NCBI GenBank assembly: GCA_016191115.1
Contig: JACPPG010000047.1
Coordinates: 62,001-126,000 of the forward strand
DNA: 64,000 nucleotides
Direction: 5' to 3'
DNA from: Planctomycetia bacterium
GTDB taxonomy: Bacteria; Planctomycetota; Planctomycetia; Pirellulales; JACPPG01
Shown here: piece by piece, positions 45,668 through 55,184 of the stretch
Layout: each line of letters starts with the position of its first letter
How positions within the stretch are numbered: position 1 is the first letter of the stretch
Notes under the pieces: generated by a model
Seen by the model: the letters and a program-made list of their open reading frames with translations, nothing else
What the model was told of the DNA's origin: nothing
Databases searched by the model: none
Made by a program: the position numbers and the translations under genes

Positions 45668-46123
45668 GGGCTGGGCGCGCGATCAAACGCGCGGGTGCCT
45701 AAGAGAAGCCGCGCCGGCGACGGCGTCAGAACGACGCGAACTGCTGCGCCGACTGCGCCTGCGGCAGACGCCGCCCCTCTCGGGGCTCTTGCCGCGCGAG
45801 GGCCGCTCGATCCCACGGGCTCGCGGCGCGTGGCTACGCGCCGTCGCCGCTAGCGCGGCTTCAGACTTGGCACCTCACTGCCCGCGCCGACAGCAGCCGA
45901 TGTCGCCCCTTTGGGGCTCGACGAGCCATCGCGCCGCTACGGAACCCCGGGCTCCCGCCCGGGGCTACGCGCTGTCGCCGCTCACGCGGCTTCGGAGATC
46001 GCGCTCCGCTACCCACTGCCTGCCGCCGGCTGCCTGCTGCTTCTGCCCGCTGCCTGCTGCCCGCTGCCTGCCGCCGGCTGCCTGCTGCTTCTGCCCGCTG
46101 CCTGCCGCCCGCTGCCTGCTTCT
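45668..46123. repeat. Repeat-rich convergent spacer with 48-bp tandem unit
   Basis: The spacer holds a 48-bp unit that begins CTGCCTGCCGCCGGCTGCCT, repeated twice at 46016-46111 with a partial third copy. A second degenerate repeat, GGCTACGCGCYGTCGCCGCT, occurs near 45832 and 45964. I see no gene here. The 3' ends of both flanking genes point into it. Confidence 0.65.
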
Positions 46124-47461
46124 TCAGATCAGCTCGCGGATTGGCTCGCGCATGTCGACCAGGTATTGCGGCCGGCCGGTGTGGTCGACGATCGTCGTCG
46201 TCTCGACGTTGATGCCCAGGTTGTGATAGAGCGTGGCGAACACTTCCTGGAAGTGGACCGGGCGGTCCTTGGGCACTTCGCCCAGCCGGTTGGTCGAGCC
46301 GATGACCTGTCCGGTCCGCATGCCGCCGCCGGCCAGTAGCGCGCAGGAGACTTGCGGCCAGTGATCGCGGCCGGCGTCCTTGTTGATCCGCGGCGTGCGG
46401 CCAAATTCGCCCCACACGACGACGGTCACGTCGTCGAGCATGCCGCGGCGGTCCAGGTCCTCGACGAGCGCCGTCACGCCCTGGTCGAGCATCGGCATCT
46501 CGGTCCGCCCTTGGGCGAAGTTGCCGCCGTGCCAGTCCCAGCGGCTGAAGGCCAGCGTGACGCAGCGGACGCCCGCCTCGACTAGCCGCCGCGCGACGAG
46601 GAAATTGTCCAACAGCCGCGGTCCGCCGTCGTCCTTGTTCTGATTGACGCCGCGGCCGTAGCGCTCGCGCAGACGGGGGTCTTCGCGCTCCAGGTCGAGC
46701 GCCTCGCGCAGCTTGGAGGAGGTGAGCACGTCGAAGGCCCGTTGCTGGAAGGCGTCGAGCCCTTCCATCTGGCCGCTACTGTCGACCTCGGTGCGGAAGC
46801 GGTCGAAGCTGGTGAGGATCGTCTTGCGGTCCGACAGCCGGTCGAGTGTCACGCCTTGCAGCACCATGTTGGCCATGCCGTCGCCGTCGGGCTTAAACGG
46901 CGCGTGCGCCTGGCCCAGGAAGCCGGGCGAGCCATTGTCGGCCCAATCCATGTGCCCCATCTTTGGCGACAGGCCCACGAAGGGCGGCATCGAGCGATCG
47001 ACCGGCCCGTGGAGTTTCGACAGCACCGAGCCCAGGCAAGGATGACCGCCGCGCGGGCCCGGGTCCCGGCGGCGCCAACCGGTCAGGCACTGATACGCGT
47101 AGTGCGAGCCGTCGCACCCATAGACCGAGCGGATCGGCACGAACTTATCCATCATCCCGGCGATGCGGGGGAACAGCTCGCAGATCTCGATCCCCTCGAC
47201 GCTTGTCTTGATCGGGCGGAACTCGCCGCGGATCTCGCGCGGCGCGTCGGTCTTGATGTCCCACATGTCCTGGTGCGGCGGGCCACCAGGCAGGAAGATC
47301 ATGATGATCGCTTTGTGCGAGCCGCGGACGCCGGCATTGGTTTCCGCCTGCAGGATCTGCGGCAGCGAGAGACCACCGAGCGCCAAACCGCCGATCTTGA
47401 GGAAGTTGCGACGCGACACGCCATCGCAAAAGCGGTTCGGACTGCCGAGAATCGTCAGCAT
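46124..47461 (-). CDS. DUF1501 protein (sulfatase-like fold), Tat-exported
   Basis: The 445-residue protein is a DUF1501 member, a planctomycete-rich family with an alkaline-phosphatase-like fold. The Tat motif SRRNFLK is near residue 16. '[17 protein letters not shown]' and '[22 protein letters not shown]' are the family's conserved metal-site regions. ATG 47461 starts just before the Tat signal; the open frame to 47782 passes through a repeat. Family members sit beside DUF1549/DUF1553 genes, as the one at 48363 does here on the other strand. Confidence 0.9.
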   Translation of the reverse strand: MLTILGSPNRFCDGVSRRNFLKIGGLALGGLSLPQILQAETNAGVRGSHKAIIMIFLPGGPPHQDMWDIKTDAPREIRGEFRPIKTSVEGIEICELFPRIAGMMDKFVPIRSVYGCDGSHYAYQCLTGWRRRDPGPRGGHPCLGSVLSKLHGPVDRSMPPFVGLSPKMGHMDWADNGSPGFLGQAHAPFKPDGDGMANMVLQGVTLDRLSDRKTILTSFDRFRTEVDSSGQMEGLDAFQQRAFDVLTSSKLREALDLEREDPRLRERYGRGVNQNKDDGGPRLLDNFLVARRLVEAGVRCVTLAFSRWDWHGGNFAQGRTEMPMLDQGVTALVEDLDRRGMLDDVTVVVWGEFGRTPRINKDAGRDHWPQVSCALLAGGGMRTGQVIGSTNRLGEVPKDRPVHFQEVFATLYHNLGINVETTTIVDHTGRPQYLVDMREPIRELI

Positions 47462-47625
47462 GGCGTTCCCTCGACGGCTGCGGTGGGATTGGCGGCGGGA
47501 CGGCTTTGCACGCCAGTGGATTAAACACCGGGCGCAGAGCCACCGTGCCGCAAACGTGCAGTTGGGCAGGACGACCGTATCGTATCGAAGTCCGTTGATC
47601 GGTTCAAGCTTTTCCCAGGCCACGC

Positions 47626-47748
47626 CAGGAGAACTGCAAAGTCCGGGGTCTGGCTCATTTTTCGGCACATGCGTTCTCAATTCTTCCGAAGGACCTTCGG
47701 CCGAAAAATGTGCCTGACCCCCTCTCCCAGGACTTTGCAGTTCTCCTG
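47626..47748 (+). repeat. Dispersed hairpin repeat family 2, copy 3 (long form)
   Basis: It has perfect ends CAGGAGAACTGCAAAGTCC and its inverse, and the T-T mismatches are present. The stem continues as CATTTTTCGG/CCGAAAAATG, giving close to 40 bp of pairing. It lies in the divergent spacer before the DUF1501 start. Confidence 0.87.
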
Positions 47749-48187
47749 CCGGCCAAGCTTTGCGGTTTCGGACTGCCGGCAAGCGGCCTGTGTCGCGCCG
47801 TGATGCCTCGCTGCTAACTTACGGCAAAGAAAGGGATTAGGGGAAATGAAGCGAAGCGGCCGAGCGTGATGTTCGGGAGGAACGCGTCTGCCATCTTCGC
47901 GCGGGCGGCCTGGACGCGCGGCGGAGGCATCGTCCGCGAAGGCGGCTAGATAGAAAGCAGCGCGGTTCAAAAGAAAGAATGAGCAGCCGCGGATTTCACG
48001 GATGATCGCGGATCAAACAAGCGGCCGCCAGGAAGCGTGCGAAGCGCAGCGGCTGCAATCGACTCGCAATCCCTTGTTCGATCCGTGTCCGTTCGCGTTC
48101 ATCCGCGGCCAAATCCAATCGATGCATCGGGTTTCCGGGCGTATGATTGTTGCACATTCGGCTAGTGTGCCCGTTCGCACGGTATCA
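47749..48187. other. Spacer between two repeat copies
   Basis: 439 bp with no gene that I can support. Short arms such as GCGGATTTCACGGATGATCG and ATCCGTGTCCGTTCGCGTTC near 47990-48110 look like worn inverted repeats. Confidence 0.4.
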
Positions 48188-48326
48188 CAGGGCCGTTCAC
48201 AGATTCAAGCTTGCCGGCGGCGCACCGGCGGGAAAGTGGGACAGGCACCGAGACGCAACGTTGGTCTGAAAGGACTTGCGCTGTTTATGCTCGGAGCCAG
48301 TCCCATTTTCCCGCCTCGCCATTTTG
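48188..48326 (+). repeat. Dispersed hairpin repeat family 1, copy 7
   Basis: The left end and the stem are complete; the right end stops at CATTTTG. It ends 36 bp before the DUF1549/1553 gene start. Confidence 0.84.
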
Positions 48327-48362
48327 TTACCGGAGGTTCGTATCGGGGTATCCGAGGCCCGC

Positions 48363-51209
48363 ATGCCGCGCGCACGAGCTCACAGGCGTCGACTGTGGCT
48401 GGCCGGCATTGCGGCCGGGCTGGGGGGACTGTTGCCCTCAATGGCATTGGCGGACGCCCCCCCGCCCAACCTCGATTTCAATCGCGACGTTGCACCTCTG
48501 CTGGTCAACAACTGCCTGGCCTGCCACAGCGGCAGCGACCCGGCCGGCGCGCTCGATCTGACGCGACGCGCGGGCGCCACGACGGGCGGCGACGGTGGCC
48601 CGGCGCTCGTGGCCGGCAAACCGGACGAGAGCATCCTGCTCGACCGGGTGCGCGACGGTGAGATGCCGCCCGAAGGGAAGGGCAAACGGCTCGCAGGCGA
48701 AGAAGTCGATCGGCTGGCCCGCTGGATCGCGGCCGGCGCCGCCTGGCCCGAAGATCGCGTTCTCAGCCCTTACGAGTTCACGACCGAGAAGCGCGCTGGA
48801 CTCGACTGGTGGTCGCTTCGGCCGCCGGTTCGCCCGACCGTCCCGGCGAGCGCGCACACCGCGTGGGTCCGCAATTCGATCGATTCCTTCATCGCGCAAG
48901 CGCTCGAGAAGAAGGAACTAGAGCCGTCGCCCGAGGCCGATCGGGCGACGCTCTTGCGCCGCGCGAAGTTCGATCTGGTGGGCCTGCCGCCGTCGCCGGA
49001 AGAAGTCGACGAATTCCTTGCAGACGCGGCGCCGGACGCTTACGAGCGATTGATCGAGCGGCTGCTCGCGTCGTCGCACTACGGCGAGCGTTGGGGCCGG
49101 CACTGGCTGGACGTGGTCCGCTTTGGCGAGACCGACGGCTACGAGACCAACAAGCCGCGCGCGAACGCATGGCCCTACCGCGACTACGTCATCCGGGCGC
49201 TCAACGAGGATCGTCCCTGGCCGCGCTTCATCCTCGAGCAGTTGGCCGGCGACCAGGCAGGTGAGGACGTCGCCACTGGTTTTTTGGTCGGTGGAACGCA
49301 CGACGTGGTGGGCATCCAGAACATCGAAGGCCAGTTGCAGCAACGGGCCAACGATCTGGACGACATGCTGTCCGCCACGGCAACGTCGTTCTTGGGCGTG
49401 TCGGCCGGCTGCGCCCGCTGCCACGACCATAAGTTCGATCCCATCACGCAGCGTGACTACCACGCGCTGCAAGCGATCTTCGCCGGCGTGCGGCACGGCG
49501 AGCGGGATCTGAAGCCCGACGATTACGACGAGCGGCTGCGCGAGGAGCCGGACGTGCGGAAGGCGCTGGCGGCGGTCGAGCGGCGGCTTTTGGATTTCGA
49601 GCCGCTGGCCCGCGTCGGCGGTCCGGCCGATGCGCCGCACCGCGCGGCAGTTCATCCGCTGGGCAACGTCGACCGCTTTTCGCCCACCGCGGCGCGGTTC
49701 GTTCGCTTCACGGTGTCGGCCACGAACCAATCGGAACCATGCGTTGACGAGTTGGAGATCTACACGGCCGAGTCGAGCCCGCGCAACGTGGCGTTGGCCT
49801 CGGCAGGGGCCAAGGCGACGGCATCGGGCGTGTTTGCCGACGGCGCGTCGGCCCTGCACAAGCTCGAGCACATTAACGACGGCCGCTTCGGGAACGGCCA
49901 AAGTTGGATCTCGTCGCAGGTTGGCGGCGGCTGGGTGGCGATCGAGCTACCGGAGCCGGTCGAGATCGACCGCGTGCACTGGGCCCGCGACCGCGAGGCG
50001 AAGTTCGCCGACCGGCTGGCGACCAAGTACAAGATCGAAGCGGCGCTGACGCCCGGCGATTGGCGCGTCGTGGCCACGGGCGACGACCGCCGCCCGTACA
50101 CGGCCGACGCCAAGCCCGAGACGCTGTCGGGCGAGACGGTTCCCTCGGAGCGGGCCGCGGAGTTCAAGTCGCTGGTGGCGGAGCGCGAGCGGCTTGCCGC
50201 GCGCTTGCCTTCGGCCGGCATGCGCAAAGTCTACGCCGGCACGTTCGAGCAGCCGAAAGAAACTCACCGCCTGCACCGCGGCGATCCGATGCAGCCGCGC
50301 GAGGAAGTGACCGCCGGCTCGATCGCGGCGCTAGGCAACGCCTTTTCGCTTGAGTCCGACACGCCGGAGCACGAGCGGCGGCTGGCCCTGGCCCGCTGGA
50401 TTGGCGACGCGCGGAACCCGCTCACGGCCCGCGTGCTGGTGAACCGGCTGTGGCACTACCATTTCGGCCGGGGTCTGGTGGCGACGCCCAGCAACTTAGG
50501 CTTTCACGGCGGTCATCCGTCGCATCCTGAGTTGCTCGATTGGCTGGCCACCGAGCTGATCGAGCGCGGGTGGAGCGTGAAGGCGATGCACCGGCTGATC
50601 ATGCTTTCGGCCACCTATCGGCAGGCGAGTCGGCCGGTCGAGCGGGCCGCGGCCGTCGATGCTGGCAATCACCTCTTGTGGCGCTATCCGGCGCGGCGGC
50701 TCGAGGCAGAGCCGATCCGCGACGCGATCCTGCGGGCCAGCGGCCGGCTGGTGCTCGACGTGGGCGGGCCCGGCTACGACGCCTTCGAGTCCAACAACAA
50801 CTACGTTCACGTGTACCAGCCGAGGCAGTCGTTCGGCCCGGCCGAGTGGCGGCGGATGGTGTACCAGCTCAAGCCGCGCGTGGTGCAGGACGCGACGTTT
50901 GGTGAGTTCGATTGCCCGGACGCGAGCCAGGTGGCGCCGCGGCGAAACGTGTCGACCACTGCGCTACAGGCCCTGAACCTCTTGAACAGCCCGTTCATGG
51001 TCGAGCAGACGCGCGAGTTCGCGGAGCGCGTGCGGACGGAGGCCGGCGAGAACGTCTCGGCCCAAGCGCGGCGCGCGTTCCGTTTGGCGCTCGCGCGAGA
51101 GCCGGATCAGGAGGAACTGGCCCGCGCGGTCACGCTCGCCGAGGCGCACGGCGTGCAGGCGCTGTGCCGGGCGCTCTATAACGCCAGCGAGTTTGTTTAC
51201 GTCGATTAA
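48363..51209 (+). CDS. DUF1549/DUF1553 protein with planctomycete cytochrome C domain
   Basis: The 948-residue protein has a signal peptide (about residues 9-30), a planctomycete-type cytochrome domain with the haem motif CLACH near residue 52, a DUF1549 domain with the second motif [11 protein letters not shown], a discoidin-like (F5/8 type C) region about residues 440-580, and a C-terminal DUF1553 domain ([15 protein letters not shown], '[10 protein letters not shown]'). The start at 48363 is the first Met before the signal. It is followed by a DUF1501 gene in the usual order. These pairs are thought to act in extracellular polymer breakdown, but the activity is not established. Confidence 0.92.
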   Translation: MPRARAHRRRLWLAGIAAGLGGLLPSMALADAPPPNLDFNRDVAPLLVNNCLACHSGSDPAGALDLTRRAGATTGGDGGPALVAGKPDESILLDRVRDGEMPPEGKGKRLAGEEVDRLARWIAAGAAWPEDRVLSPYEFTTEKRAGLDWWSLRPPVRPTVPASAHTAWVRNSIDSFIAQALEKKELEPSPEADRATLLRRAKFDLVGLPPSPEEVDEFLADAAPDAYERLIERLLASSHYGERWGRHWLDVVRFGETDGYETNKPRANAWPYRDYVIRALNEDRPWPRFILEQLAGDQAGEDVATGFLVGGTHDVVGIQNIEGQLQQRANDLDDMLSATATSFLGVSAGCARCHDHKFDPITQRDYHALQAIFAGVRHGERDLKPDDYDERLREEPDVRKALAAVERRLLDFEPLARVGGPADAPHRAAVHPLGNVDRFSPTAARFVRFTVSATNQSEPCVDELEIYTAESSPRNVALASAGAKATASGVFADGASALHKLEHINDGRFGNGQSWISSQVGGGWVAIELPEPVEIDRVHWARDREAKFADRLATKYKIEAALTPGDWRVVATGDDRRPYTADAKPETLSGETVPSERAAEFKSLVAERERLAARLPSAGMRKVYAGTFEQPKETHRLHRGDPMQPREEVTAGSIAALGNAFSLESDTPEHERRLALARWIGDARNPLTARVLVNRLWHYHFGRGLVATPSNLGFHGGHPSHPELLDWLATELIERGWSVKAMHRLIMLSATYRQASRPVERAAAVDAGNHLLWRYPARRLEAEPIRDAILRASGRLVLDVGGPGYDAFESNNNYVHVYQPRQSFGPAEWRRMVYQLKPRVVQDATFGEFDCPDASQVAPRRNVSTTALQALNLLNSPFMVEQTREFAERVRTEAGENVSAQARRAFRLALAREPDQEELARAVTLAEAHGVQALCRALYNASEFVYVD

Positions 51210-51265
51210 GGAAAGCAGTTTCGTTTAGCCGCCGCCGCCACGCGACGAAAGCACTAACCGGATCG

Positions 51266-52759
51266 ATGACCCAACGCGCACATCCACTATCGCACGCCGG
51301 GCGCCGGTTGCTCGATCGCCGCGGGTTTCTCGGCGACGCGGCCGCGAGCTTGGGCGCGATCGCGCTGGCCGGGTTGCTCGAGCAAAACGGGCTCTTGGCC
51401 GCCGAGTCGGCCACGGGCTCCATCCCGCCGGCCATCAACCCGGCCGCGCCCCTGGGCGCGCGGACGCCCCATTTCGCGCCGCGGGCCAAGCAAGTCTTGA
51501 TGATCTTCTGCTCTGGCGCGTGCAGCCACCTGGACACGTGGGACTACAAGCCCGAATTGCAGAAGCGCGACGGCCAGCCCATGCCCGGCTTCGAGAAGCT
51601 GGTCACGTTCCAAGGCCCGTCGGGCAACCTGGCCCGCAGCCCCTACGAGTTCCGGCCGCGCGGCCAGTGCGGCAAGCACTGCTCGGACCTGTTGCCGAAC
51701 CTCGCCGAGCTGGCCGACGAGATGTGCTTCATCCACTCGCTCACGGCCAAGAGCAACACGCACGGGCCGGGCGAGAACCAGATGAGCACCGGCTTCACGA
51801 TCGAAGGCTTCCCCAGCATCGGCGCCTGGGTCAGCTACGCCCTGGGGAGTGAGTGCGACAATCTGCCGGCCTTCGTCGCCATACCCGACACGCGCGGCGT
51901 GCCGCAGACGGGGCCGGCCAACTGGTCGAGCGGCTTTCTGCCGGCCGTGTTCCAGGGAACGAGCTTCAACAGCCAACGGCCGATCTTGAACCTGGCAGTG
52001 CCGTCCGAAATCGCGCCCGCGGCGGACACGGCAGCCCGCGATTTCGCGCGGCTGCTCAACGACCGCCATCTTGCGCGCCATGCGGGCGACAGCGAGCTGG
52101 CCGCGCGGATCGCCAGTTACGAGCTGGCCGCCAAGCTGCAGCTCAGCGCGCCCGAGGTGGGCGATCTGTCGCGCGAAAGCGCCGCGACGGCCGACATGTA
52201 CGGCGTCAACGACGCCAATCCGCTTTTGGCGGGTTTTGCCAGGAACTGTCTTTTGGCCCGCCGGCTGCTGGAGCGCGGCGTGCGCTTCGTGCAGCTTTTT
52301 AACGGCGCCTACGCGATGGGCGAGGGCGTCGGCAATTGGGACGGGCACAAACAGCTCAAGAGCGACTACGACCGGCACGGGCCGATCCTCGACAAGCCTG
52401 CCGCCGCCCTGCTCTCGGACCTCAAGGCGCGCGGCATGCTCCGCGACACGCTGGTGGTGTGGACCACGGAGTTTGGCCGCATGCCTGTCTTTCAAGTAGG
52501 CGCCAAGGGCCGCGATCATAACCCGGAAGGGTTCACCGTGTGGCTGGCCGGGGCGGGCGTGAAGCGGGCCACAAGCTACGGCGCCACCGACGAGTTCGGC
52601 TACCGCGCCGTCGAAAACGTATCGACGATCTACGACCTGCACGCCACGATCCTGCACCTCTTGGGCCTCGACCACCGCCGCCTAACCTTCACCCACAACG
52701 GCGCCGAGCGCCGCCTGACCGACGTGCACGGCCACGTGATCGGCGACGTATTGGCGTAG
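51266..52759 (+). CDS. DUF1501 protein, partner of DUF1549/1553 gene
   Basis: The 497-residue protein has a Tat-like signal ([19 protein letters not shown], with RR at residues 18-19) and the DUF1501 conserved regions '[20 protein letters not shown]', '[12 protein letters not shown]' and '[14 protein letters not shown]'. The family is related to sulfatases and phosphatases in fold. It follows the DUF1549/1553 gene by 56 bp and is probably co-transcribed with it. The second DUF1501 gene of the window is at 46124 on the other strand and is a different subgroup. Confidence 0.92.
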   Translation: MTQRAHPLSHAGRRLLDRRGFLGDAAASLGAIALAGLLEQNGLLAAESATGSIPPAINPAAPLGARTPHFAPRAKQVLMIFCSGACSHLDTWDYKPELQKRDGQPMPGFEKLVTFQGPSGNLARSPYEFRPRGQCGKHCSDLLPNLAELADEMCFIHSLTAKSNTHGPGENQMSTGFTIEGFPSIGAWVSYALGSECDNLPAFVAIPDTRGVPQTGPANWSSGFLPAVFQGTSFNSQRPILNLAVPSEIAPAADTAARDFARLLNDRHLARHAGDSELAARIASYELAAKLQLSAPEVGDLSRESAATADMYGVNDANPLLAGFARNCLLARRLLERGVRFVQLFNGAYAMGEGVGNWDGHKQLKSDYDRHGPILDKPAAALLSDLKARGMLRDTLVVWTTEFGRMPVFQVGAKGRDHNPEGFTVWLAGAGVKRATSYGATDEFGYRAVENVSTIYDLHATILHLLGLDHRRLTFTHNGAERRLTDVHGHVIGDVLA

Positions 52760-52765
52760 GAGCGA

Positions 52766-52970
52766 GGGAAGAGCTGGCATTCAATCGCTTGAAGCCGCAC
52801 GAACAGACGATCATCAAGCTGCGGATTCTGGAGGAGCTTAGCTATCCGCAGATCGAAGCGTTGACCAGCCTCTCGGCCGAGGGCGCTCGAACCGCTTATC
52901 GCCGGGCGATCGCACACTCAAGAAGTCTTTCGACGGCGAGGCCCGGGCGCGACGGGTTGCCCCTCGTGCT
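52766..52970 (+). pseudogene. ECF sigma factor region 4 remnant
   Basis: The translated stretch LAFNRLKPHEQTIIKLRILE, then YPQIEALTSLSAEGARTAYRRA, has the HTH pattern of sigma region 4. After that the frame shifts by one and continues as LKKSFDGEARARRVAPRA to a stop. There is no region 2 and no start codon. It directly precedes the merR promoter. Confidence 0.6.
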
Positions 52971-53001
52971 TGACTCCGTAGTATAGTACGGAGTCTATAA
53001 T
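52970..53001 (+). promoter_or_regulatory. MerR-type promoter/operator of merR-like gene
   Basis: -35 TTGACT (52970-52975) and -10 TATAAT (52996-53001) are separated by a 20-bp spacer, which is the long spacer typical of MerR-activated promoters. The spacer region holds the perfect dyad GACTCCGTA-gtatag-TACGGAGTC at 52972-52995. This suggests that the regulator controls its own gene. Confidence 0.88.
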
Positions 53002-53033
53002 CGGCCTGAGGCGCTTTCGATAGGAGCCCGCAA

Positions 53034-53459
53034 ATGAAGTCGTTACGTACAGGAGAAGTTGCCCGGTTGGCGGGCGTCAACGTCGAGACGCTCCGTTTTT
53101 ATGAGCGGGAGGGAATTCTTGTCGAGCCGCCACGCAGGATGTCCGGTTACCGAGAGTATCCGCCGGATACCGTAGACCTGATTCGGTTCGTCAAGCGAGC
53201 CCAGGAGCTTGGGTTCTCGCTTCGGGAGATCCAGGAACTGCTCAATCTTCGCAAGGTTCCCCGGCGCGCCACCGGGAAGGTGCCGGGATTGGTCAGGGGG
53301 AAAATCTCCGAGATCGACCACAAGATCCGCGATCTGCAGGCTATGCGACGTGCATTAGGTGAGCTTCTCGGCGCCTGCGAAGAAAAAAAGTCGGGGACTA
53401 GTTGCCCGATCATTGCTTCCTTGAGCGGGTGTCCTGAGTGTGCAGAGACCGAGAAATGA
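53034..53459 (+). CDS. MerR-family metal-responsive regulator with altered Cys set
   Basis: The 141-residue protein has a MerR N-terminal winged HTH (TGEVARLAGVNVETLRFYER, residues 6-25) and a dimerisation helix. Cys115 and Cys124 in 'GACEEKKSGTSCPIIASL' match Cys117 and Cys126 of mercury MerR. The position of MerR Cys82 is filled by a basic stretch (RRATGK) with no Cys. Two more Cys lie in the tail (CPEC, 133-136). It would sense a thiophilic metal, but the ion cannot be assigned. It is preceded by its own operator and followed by the second operator and a three-gene metal operon. Confidence 0.88.
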   Translation: MKSLRTGEVARLAGVNVETLRFYEREGILVEPPRRMSGYREYPPDTVDLIRFVKRAQELGFSLREIQELLNLRKVPRRATGKVPGLVRGKISEIDHKIRDLQAMRRALGELLGACEEKKSGTSCPIIASLSGCPECAETEK

Positions 53460-53526
53460 CGCCCCGCGCCGGTCCTGGTCCAACGTTCTTCCAGATTTCC
53501 GTTGCCCGGCGAACCGGTTCTTCCCC

Positions 53527-53558
53527 TTGACTCCGTACCGTGGTACGGGGTGGATAAT
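53527..53558 (+). promoter_or_regulatory. MerR-type promoter/operator of the metal operon
   Basis: -35 TTGACT (53527-53532) and -10 GATAAT (53553-53558) are 20 bp apart. The dyad ACTCCGTACC/GGTACGGGGT differs from a perfect palindrome at one position. It shares the half-site CTCCGTA with the operator at 52970. It would drive the lipoprotein, CcdA-HMA and ATPase genes. Confidence 0.88.
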
Positions 53559-53632
53559 AGTTTGTGCGTGGCCGGCTGCGCGCTTGGGCGCCCTCGGTCG
53601 ACGGCGACGCTTTCAACCACCGGGAGTCCGTC

Positions 53633-54094
53633 ATGAGGCCGTTCGAAGAGAGAAGTTGGGCCCTGCCCGCGCTAGGCGTGGCCCTGCTTTCCGCCGCCAT
53701 CTTTTCTTTCGTTGGCTGCAATCGGAGCGCTGACCAAGACGCGGGCGGTTTGTCAGCGGCAGCGCCGTCGAGCCTAGGCAAACCGGTCCAGGGCGACGTG
53801 TCCACCATCTGCGCGGGCTGCATGAGTGACGAGAAGCTCGGCGAGACGGTGGCGATCGAAGGCGAAGTCGTGCAGCAATGCCCGGCGACGGGTTGCTGGT
53901 TCCGCATGAAGGACGACGCAGGCGAAGTGTTCGTGGACTTAGCTCCGGCAAAGCTGCGCTTGACCGAGGCACGCGAAGGGCAACATGCCAAGGTCAGTGG
54001 GCGCGTGATGAAGCAGAGTGGACAATTCCGGCTTGAGGCTCAGCACGTCGAGTTTGGGTCTGCCGAAAGAGGCGCGCCCTCAAGCGAGAAATAG
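53633..54094 (+). CDS. Cys-rich lipoprotein with OB-fold-like (DUF4920-type) domain
   Basis: The 153-residue protein has a lipoprotein signal with lipobox FVGC (Cys29). The mature part carries CAGC (Cys60, Cys63) and 'VVQQCPATGCWFRM' (Cys83, Cys88) within a small beta-barrel-like domain similar to DUF4920 proteins. Four thiols and the operon position suggest metal binding in the periplasm, perhaps as a chaperone for the downstream transport proteins. ATG 53633 gives the signal peptide; the open frame upstream to 53564 covers the promoter region. The assignment of the fold is tentative. Confidence 0.7.
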   Translation: MRPFEERSWALPALGVALLSAAIFSFVGCNRSADQDAGGLSAAAPSSLGKPVQGDVSTICAGCMSDEKLGETVAIEGEVVQQCPATGCWFRMKDDAGEVFVDLAPAKLRLTEAREGQHAKVSGRVMKQSGQFRLEAQHVEFGSAERGAPSSEK

Positions 54095-54113
54095 AGAATA
54101 GGAGATTCACTTC

Positions 54114-55130
54114 GTGCTGGATTTGGAGAGAGTTCACGAGACTTTGTTAAGCCTGGAGACGGCGTCCGTCTTCGCCTTCGTCTTGGCGGCTTTGGCTGGC
54201 CTGCTGTTGGCCCTGACGCCCACGGTCCTTGCGACAGTGCCCGTGGTCATGATGTACGTGGCGGGCGAGCCAGACCTGAGACGGTGGAAGGCGTTTACGC
54301 GGAGCCTGGCGTTCGTTCTTGGAACCGCGACGACGTTCGGGGCGTATGGATTGATTTTCGGGTGGGCGGGCACCCAACTTGCCCCATTGTTCGGCAGTAA
54401 CGGGTATCTCGTCGCCGGCACCGTGATGGTCCTACTCGGCTTGGCGATGCTCGGCAAGCTGCGTCTGCGCGCCCCACCGCTATTCGGTCCGGAGCGGAAG
54501 GTCGAGAGCCTAGCTGGGTCCTACGCCCTCGGGCTACCTTTCGGCCTGGTAGGCTCGGCTTGCCCGTGCTCGATCCCCGTTGTGCTCACGATGCTACTCT
54601 ATGCCGGAAGCATTGGCAGCGCATGGTTCGGCGCGGCGATGCTGTTCGTCTTCGCGCTTGTGCGCGGCCTGCCGCTCGTGCTGGCGGGCACGTTTACCGG
54701 ACTGCTCAAGGACTTCAAGGCCGTGGGCCGTTGGCAACCGCGGTTGGAGAAGGCATCCGGTGTATTTTTGATCGCGCTCGGGGCGGGTTTCGTGGCTCAA
54801 AGGTTCGGGACGGTCGCGGCGGCGGTCGCTGCCGGCATCGCTGCACTTTCCATTGTCATTTGGTTGCTCGCAACCGCCTTGCGGGACCGAGCGGACCACG
54901 AGGCCGGACCAAAAGATACAGGCGTCCCGTTGTTGGAGACGGAGATCAGAACCCCTGGCATGGTCTGCGAGGGTTGTGCGGCCACGCTCAGCAGCGCGCT
55001 TCTGGCGCTGCAGGCAGTCCACAAAGTCGTGCCCGACGTGAATCAGAAGCGGGTGCGAGTGTTCTACAACCCGCAAAGGACGAGCGAGGAACGCCTGCGG
55101 CGACGCGTCGAGGAGATGGGTTTCTTGTGA
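54114..55130 (+). CDS. CcdA-like membrane protein fused to a C-terminal HMA domain
   Basis: The 338-residue protein has a six-helix CcdA/DsbD-type core (about residues 20-255) and a heavy-metal-associated domain (about 278-338) with the metal site CEGC (285-288). In the helix where CcdA proteins have one redox Cys in a PC motif, this protein has TPTVL (residues 35-39) and lacks the Cys. In the fourth helix region it has SACPCSIP, a CPC motif at 150-152 like that of P1B ATPases. This suggests metal transfer, not thiol redox relay. GTG 54114 is preceded by ATAGGAG. It follows the lipoprotein by 19 bp. Confidence 0.8.
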   Translation: MLDLERVHETLLSLETASVFAFVLAALAGLLLALTPTVLATVPVVMMYVAGEPDLRRWKAFTRSLAFVLGTATTFGAYGLIFGWAGTQLAPLFGSNGYLVAGTVMVLLGLAMLGKLRLRAPPLFGPERKVESLAGSYALGLPFGLVGSACPCSIPVVLTMLLYAGSIGSAWFGAAMLFVFALVRGLPLVLAGTFTGLLKDFKAVGRWQPRLEKASGVFLIALGAGFVAQRFGTVAAAVAAGIAALSIVIWLLATALRDRADHEAGPKDTGVPLLETEIRTPGMVCEGCAATLSSALLALQAVHKVVPDVNQKRVRVFYNPQRTSEERLRRRVEEMGFL

Positions 55131-55184
55131 TCCGCAGAGTGTCGCCGGAAATGGAATAACTTACTGGCAAATGATAGAGGTGTC

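Noticed and set aside
46016..46122. Tandem 48-bp unit as a CRISPR array
   Set aside because: The copies are directly adjacent with no unique spacers, and there are no cas genes.
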